From an uncultured Bacilli bacterium (GTDB lineage: Bacteria; Bacillota_I; Bacilli_A; RF39; UBA660), in the NCBI GenBank assembly GCA_934141245.1, contig CAKPCB010000002.1:133600-197599 (forward strand): 64,000 nt of DNA, read 5' to 3'. Within the stretch, counting starts at the first letter, position 1, and every line of letters starts with the position of its first letter. The translations under genes were made by a program, and so were the position numbers. This document shows, piece after piece, positions 61,110-64,000 of the stretch. The notes under the pieces were generated by a model. That model was not told the DNA's origin and searched no databases. It saw only the letters and a program-made list of their open reading frames with translations.

Positions 61110-61805
61110 TTAGATTGAACCATTTTTTATTTTAATTTCTCCAAATACTGCAGTTCCATCCACATAAATTGTATGTTTATTATCATCTTTATCATTCTCA
61201 GTTTTATTTGAAACATCTCCAAAAACAGATGTTGACTTTATTTTAATGTTTACATTTGATGGAATATATACTTCAATTCCACCAAATATACTTTTTGCAT
61301 TGATTACTACATCTTTTTCTATAATTGATTTACTTAAATCACATTTAACACCACCAAATACTGCAGTTAAATTTGAACCAGTAAACTTTTCATTACTATA
61401 ATCTACTCTTTGTTCAGAAAACGTGGCATAGCAAGAATTTTGTTTAGCTCCATTTTTATTTATTTTTTTAATTTCTTCAGATGTCTTTTTTAATAATACA
61501 TTTTTAAATATAATTGACAAACCAATTATTACTAAAATAACAGGAAGTGCTAATTTCCAAATAAAGTCAAAACTAAAGACATCTTGACAAGCCAAAAGCA
61601 AAGCAACGCCTATAACTAGTCCAACTATACTTCCTGTCTTATCAGAATCCTTAAGTAAGCCAATAAAACTAGGAATTATTATAAACAAAGTCCACCATCC
61701 ATCAAAAAATATATCAATATTTGTAACTCCTACTGCATTTAAGCCCAATATACATCCAACAACAACTAAAATAGTTCCCCATATAATACTTTCAAAATTT
61801 CTCAT
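61110..61805 (-). CDS. LiaF-like membrane protein
   Basis: The 231-residue protein has four N-terminal helices (about residues 8-100) in the LiaF/DUF5668 style (SIIWGTILVVVGCILGLNAV, FFDGWWTLFIIIPSFIGL), and a C-terminal beta-helical domain of repeated FGG turns: TAVFGGVKCDLSKSII, SIFGGIEVYIPSN, SVFGDVSN, TAVFGEIKIK. In Bacillus LiaF restrains the LiaRS cell-envelope stress system. No liaRS is next to it here. GGGAAGGG precedes the ATG. Confidence 0.82.
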   Translation of the reverse strand: MRNFESIIWGTILVVVGCILGLNAVGVTNIDIFFDGWWTLFIIIPSFIGLLKDSDKTGSIVGLVIGVALLLACQDVFSFDFIWKLALPVILVIIGLSIIFKNVLLKKTSEEIKKINKNGAKQNSCYATFSEQRVDYSNEKFTGSNLTAVFGGVKCDLSKSIIEKDVVINAKSIFGGIEVYIPSNVNIKIKSTSVFGDVSNKTENDKDDNKHTIYVDGTAVFGEIKIKNGSI

Positions 61806-61990
61806 TAGTTATTCCCTTCCCTTCTAAAAAGATTATATCATTCAAGATGAGCTTTGCATATAATTTTAATTATAAATTAATATAAAAAATTTTCTATTGT
61901 TCGATCGTTTTATAAATTTACTTATTATATAATTTTAACATGAATATTTGATGTGAGTGTCGTACTCCAATCTTGAGAAAGAAAGGAATA
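61806..61990. other. Region upstream of the LiaF-like gene
   Basis: AT-rich, non-coding. A TATAAT-like box (GATATAATC, near 61836) and another near 61925 are the only promoter hints; a palindromic TCGATCGT-like patch near 61900 is the only higher-GC feature. I see no gene. Confidence 0.4.
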
Positions 61991-62047
61991 AAAAAAAATC
62001 AATCATATTTCAGATTGAAAATTTATTTAAAGTTCGAATTCTCGAAC
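61991..62047 (-). terminator. Two-hairpin element downstream of tRNA-Lys
   Basis: On the minus strand GTTCGA-GAAT-TCGAAC (62032-62047) lies 11 bases after the tRNA CCA. Then TCAATC-TGAAATAT-GATTGA (61999-62018) follows, with eight Ts after it. It matches the tRNA-Met element (21823-21878), with paired changes in the second stem. Confidence 0.75.
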
Positions 62048-62058
62048 AGACTTGTCAA

Positions 62059-62134
62059 TGGTGGGCTGTTAGGGATTCGAACCCTAGACCCACTGATTAA
62101 GAGTCAGTTGCTCTACCAACTGAGCTAACAGCCC
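62059..62134 (-). tRNA. tRNA-Lys (anticodon CTT)
   Basis: Acceptor GGGCTGT/ACAGCCC, D-arm GCTCAGTTGGTAGAGC, anticodon stem ACTGA/TCAGT with loop CTCTTAA (anticodon CTT), T-arm TAGGGTTCGAATCCCTA, encoded CCA. It is a single gene followed by the two-hairpin element. Confidence 0.95.
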
Positions 62135-62215
62135 ATTAACTAATCAACAGTACTTATTAAGTATAACACACATTTTAATATAAATAAATAGAAAAAGAAC
62201 AAAAGATTAAAAATT

Positions 62216-62290
62216 TTAATTTTTATTCGAATTGATCGTCGCCGATTCCAACATTCCTACTTCATAGATAAAGTAATCTTTATTCTCCAT
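62216..62290 (-). CDS. Possible short coding frame, 24 aa
   Basis: The ATG at 62288-62290 opens MENKDYFIYEVGMLESATIN and ends at a TAA (62216-62218). Codon use is unusual for this genome (TCG, GCG, ACG, ATC in a row), and the frame is open further upstream into a basic stretch (KVQSKKNRKQK). No ribosome site is clear. It could be the tail of a dead gene or part of an RNA. Confidence 0.25.
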   Translation of the reverse strand: MENKDYFIYEVGMLESATINSNKN

Positions 62291-62368
62291 AGTCTTAAAT
62301 CCGATAGTCGCTACCGTACTTTTTTGCTTTCTATTTTTTTTGCTTTGAACTTTCCTATAAGATAAAAA

Positions 62369-62385
62369 AAGAGTCAAAAACTCTT
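62369..62385 (-). terminator. Intrinsic terminator of the pilin gene
   Basis: On the minus strand AAGAGT and ACTCTT pair around TTTTG, followed by TTTTT. Confidence 0.75.
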
Positions 62386-62406
62386 AAAATCACAAAATAA
62401 TACCAA

Positions 62407-62604
62407 TTATTTACAATAACCTTCTCCGGCAGAACTACCCTTTTCATAAGTTTGACCAGAAATTGCACAAGAAGCTTCAGTAATCTTATCCTTTAAGACA
62501 CCACCAAATGTATTGATAACACCAATTAATACAATTGAAATTAATGCAATAATTAATACATACTCAACTAGTGCTTGTCCTTTTTCATTTCTTAATAATT
62601 TCAT
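62407..62604 (-). CDS. Flp-family type IVb pilin
   Basis: The 65-residue pilin has a short basic leader (MKLLRNEKG), a processing site at the G-Q-A-L-V-E-Y signature, and a hydrophobic helix (ALVEYVLIIALISIVLIG). The C-terminal half has two cysteines (ASCAISG, GEGYCK). It would be matured by a TadV-type prepilin peptidase and assembled by the Tad machinery; none of those genes is in this window. A GGTGGTGAAC ribosome site precedes the ATG. Confidence 0.88.
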   Translation of the reverse strand: MKLLRNEKGQALVEYVLIIALISIVLIGVINTFGGVLKDKITEASCAISGQTYEKGSSAGEGYCK

Positions 62605-62725
62605 ATGTTCACCACCATATCTTATCTATACTATTATACTATAACTTTTTTATAGTTTTGTCAAACCTTTTAAACTAATTTGATAATAAAAAAAAATTGT
62701 GTTACTATTTTTATAGGTGAAAACT

Positions 62726-63040
62726 ATGAAAGTAATTTTTAATAAAACCACATTAGAATTAAAAGATGCAAATACATTTTTCAATAAATTAATGGGCTTA
62801 ATGTTTAAAACAAGATTTGAATATTGCCTACGAATAAAATGCAATGGAATACACACCTTTTTTATGAGGAAAAATATAGATGTAGTGTTAACTGATAAAA
62901 ACAATAATATACTTTATATATATAAAAGCTTAAAACCAAACAAAATTATTTTACCAAAGAAAAATGTGTTTTACACATACGAATTTCCAGCAGACAAAAT
63001 AACATTTTTAGATAAAAACACTATAAAAATAATCAATTAA
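62726..63040 (+). CDS. DUF192 family protein
   Basis: The 104-residue protein has the DUF192 pattern FNKLMGLMFKTRFEYCLRIK, then GIHTFFMRKNIDVVLTDKNN, then YIYKSLKPNKIILPKKNVFY. This beta-rich family has no known activity. I start at ATG 62726-62728, behind AGGTGAAA; an upstream in-frame GTG lies inside that site. It is divergent from the pilin gene, with which homologues are sometimes neighbours. Its stop overlaps the next minus-strand gene. Confidence 0.85.
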   Translation: MKVIFNKTTLELKDANTFFNKLMGLMFKTRFEYCLRIKCNGIHTFFMRKNIDVVLTDKNNNILYIYKSLKPNKIILPKKNVFYTYEFPADKITFLDKNTIKIIN

Positions 63041-63410
63041 ATGCAATTTCAGTATCAATATCATCATCTAAAATTGCAATTATCAGGAATATAATTCCGC
63101 TTATTAAAATAAGTAAAGAACCAGTAAAGGATGCATAAGTTAAATTCCTTTTTTTATTGGAATCAAAAATATTTAGCTTTTTCAAATCATAATAACTATC
63201 AACCGTAAAATAATAATAAATAATGACCAAAATACTAAAAATTAATATCATCAAATTTTGATATTGTTTTTTGCTAATTTCATCATCATATAATATAAAC
63301 TTTTCTTCCTTACTATTTGCATACCAACTTAGGACTATAATTCCTATATATATAATCCATATAAAGTTTTCTGTTTTAATATCCTTTAATCTATCTAACT
63401 TATCTTCCAT
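63033..63410 (-). CDS. Hypothetical membrane protein, 125 aa
   Basis: From the ATG at 63408-63410 (MEDKLDRLKDIK) this is a three-helix membrane protein: helices near residues 17-33, 53-73 and 92-113, with a charged loop (NSKEEKFILYDDEISKKQYQ). An upstream in-frame ATG would sit in the trxA terminator, so I use the later one, though no ribosome site is clear. Function unknown; it is downstream of trxA and overlaps the DUF192 stop by eight bases. Confidence 0.5.
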   Translation of the reverse strand: MEDKLDRLKDIKTENFIWIIYIGIIVLSWYANSKEEKFILYDDEISKKQYQNLMILIFSILVIIYYYFTVDSYYDLKKLNIFDSNKKRNLTYASFTGSLLILISGIIFLIIAILDDDIDTEIAFN

Positions 63411-63438
63411 ATTAAATAATATTTTATTTATAAAAAAA

Positions 63439-63460
63439 AATTGCATACTAAGATGCAATT
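63439..63460 (-). terminator. Intrinsic terminator of trxA
   Basis: AATTGCAT and ATGCAATT pair around six bases; on the minus strand nine Ts follow. It touches the trxA stop. Confidence 0.8.
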
Positions 63461-63750
63461 TAACTAATAAACTCTTTTAACTCTTCAATATTAAGGAATC
63501 CAACATTTCTCTTTACTTCAGTGCCATCTTTAACAAGTACCAAACAAGGTATACTCATAATACCATATTCTCTAGCAAGACCTTCATGCTCATCAACATT
63601 TACTTTAATAACCTTAAAATTTTGTGCTATTTCTTCCAAATTTGGTGCAAGCATCCTACATGGACCACACCAATCTGCATAAAAATCAATTAATGCAACA
63701 CCGGTAGATATTTCTTTCTTTAAATCATCACTTTTTAAATTTATCAACAT
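63460..63750 (-). CDS. trxA: Thioredoxin
   Basis: The 96-residue thioredoxin has the active site DFYADWCGPCRMLAPNLEEI with the redox pair CGPC near residue 28, and the cis-proline loop IMSIPCLVLVKDG near residue 70. The IPCL cysteine just before the strand is an unusual extra cysteine beside the active site. It reduces cytoplasmic disulphides. It follows another gene on the same strand by about 10 bases. Confidence 0.93.
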   Translation of the reverse strand: MLINLKSDDLKKEISTGVALIDFYADWCGPCRMLAPNLEEIAQNFKVIKVNVDEHEGLAREYGIMSIPCLVLVKDGTEVKRNVGFLNIEELKEFIS

Positions 63751-63761
63751 ATTTAATTACC

Positions 63762-64000
63762 CTAATTAATATTTATATTAATTTTTCCTTTCTCATTTAA
63801 TTTAATCAAATAATCTTTACTAACAATATTGTAATTTATTAATATCTTTGCAGTTTCATTATTAAAATACATAGTATCTTTGTTATTTATAAATTCCTTT
63901 TCTAATTTATATATATCGTTAATTGCATCATTTGTTTTAGAAACTATATTAGATAGTATTGGGGATGAGCCAAGAATTGGTTCTCTTAATTTCGATGCTT
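63762..64000 (-). CDS. Partial unrecognised gene cut by the window's right edge
   Basis: Only the last 79 codons are visible (about 64000 down to a TAG at 63762-63764). They are lysine/asparagine-rich with SKLREPILGSSPILSNIVSK and a helical stretch IYKLEKEFINNKDTMYFNNE. No domain is recognisable from this end. It is 11 bases upstream of trxA, so it is probably in the same operon; the trxA neighbour says little about its function. Confidence 0.6.
   Translation of the reverse strand, partial: ASKLREPILGSSPILSNIVSKTNDAINDIYKLEKEFINNKDTMYFNNETAKILINYNIVSKDYLIKLNEKGKINININ

Larger units (their letters stand above)
62135..62406. other. Intergenic stretch between tRNA-Lys and the pilin gene
   Basis: It holds the pilin terminator (62369-62385). 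A patch at about 62225-62325 is richer in CG dinucleotides (for example GTCGCC, GTCGCTACCG) than its surroundings. A 24-codon minus-strand frame (62216-62290) fills part of it. No known RNA family is recognised. Confidence 0.45.

Noticed and set aside
62135..62406. Riboswitch ahead of the pilin/tRNA unit
   Set aside because: The region is downstream of the pilin gene on its own strand and shows no conserved riboswitch core that I know.

Overview
The window is very AT-rich (roughly a quarter G+C by eye). Most genes are short-spaced, begin with strong AGGAGG-type ribosome sites, and end in intrinsic terminators. TGA is used as a stop, so the genetic code is standard. The gene content points to a low-GC, endospore-forming, Gram-positive member of the Bacillota: spoIIGA-sigE, spoIID, yqfC-yqfD, a second sigma factor of the SigE/SigK type, a collagen-like spore-surface-type protein, a class B sortase and a LiaF-like protein. 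The overall look (small proteome, many conserved hypotheticals) suits one of the uncultured gut Bacilli or Erysipelotrichales-like lineages, but I cannot name a species.

Layout. 1-4.2 kb is the end of an exopolysaccharide cluster on the minus strand (priming sugar transferase, GT4, EpsG-type polymerase, GT2 cut by the window edge) led by a secreted cohesin-like protein. 4.2-14.4 kb holds gltX, a methyltransferase, an MBL-fold protein, a CinA-type amidohydrolase, three unrecognised proteins, tRNA-Arg, yqfD-yqfC and a lipid kinase. 14.5-24.5 kb has a Ca2+-type P-ATPase, an M23-like protein, lipoproteins, a VanZ-like protein, a decayed patch beside tRNA-Met (20.3-21.9 kb), sortase B and an SDR enzyme. 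24.7-27.5 kb is sporulation (sigE, spoIIGA, spoIID). 27.6-32.2 kb is a TetR-controlled heterodimeric ABC exporter with a visible operator. 32.3-39.8 kb has a phosphohexomutase, trigger factor, a collagen-like protein, a DUF11-like protein broken by a homopolymer, and a sporulation-type sigma factor. 39.9-44.6 kb is the rimP-nusA-ylxR-(dCMP deaminase)-infB-rbfA operon with its promoter and leader hairpin.

44.6-48.1 kb is a decayed accessory island lying between a relic of a tRNA 3' end and intact tRNA-Leu. 48.1-50.6 kb has tRNA-Leu, tRNA-Ile, eno and rbgA. 50.6-52.9 kb is a second accessory patch, with dinD sitting between two copies of the rbgA 5' end. 53-64 kb carries LemA/DUF2207, small membrane proteins, TraX, DUF1697, flavodoxin, an Ogt-Tag fusion, a CPBP protease, a LiaF-like protein, tRNA-Lys, an Flp-type pilin, DUF192 and thioredoxin.

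I found no CRISPR array, rRNA or intact insertion sequence. The strongest leads are the two target-site-like duplications (44.75/48.11 kb and 50.47/52.02 kb), a covarying two-hairpin element downstream of tRNA genes, frameshift sites at 21.2 and 36.6 kb, and the unusual make-up of the nusA-infB operon. I did not find clear evidence of a wholly new multi-gene system.
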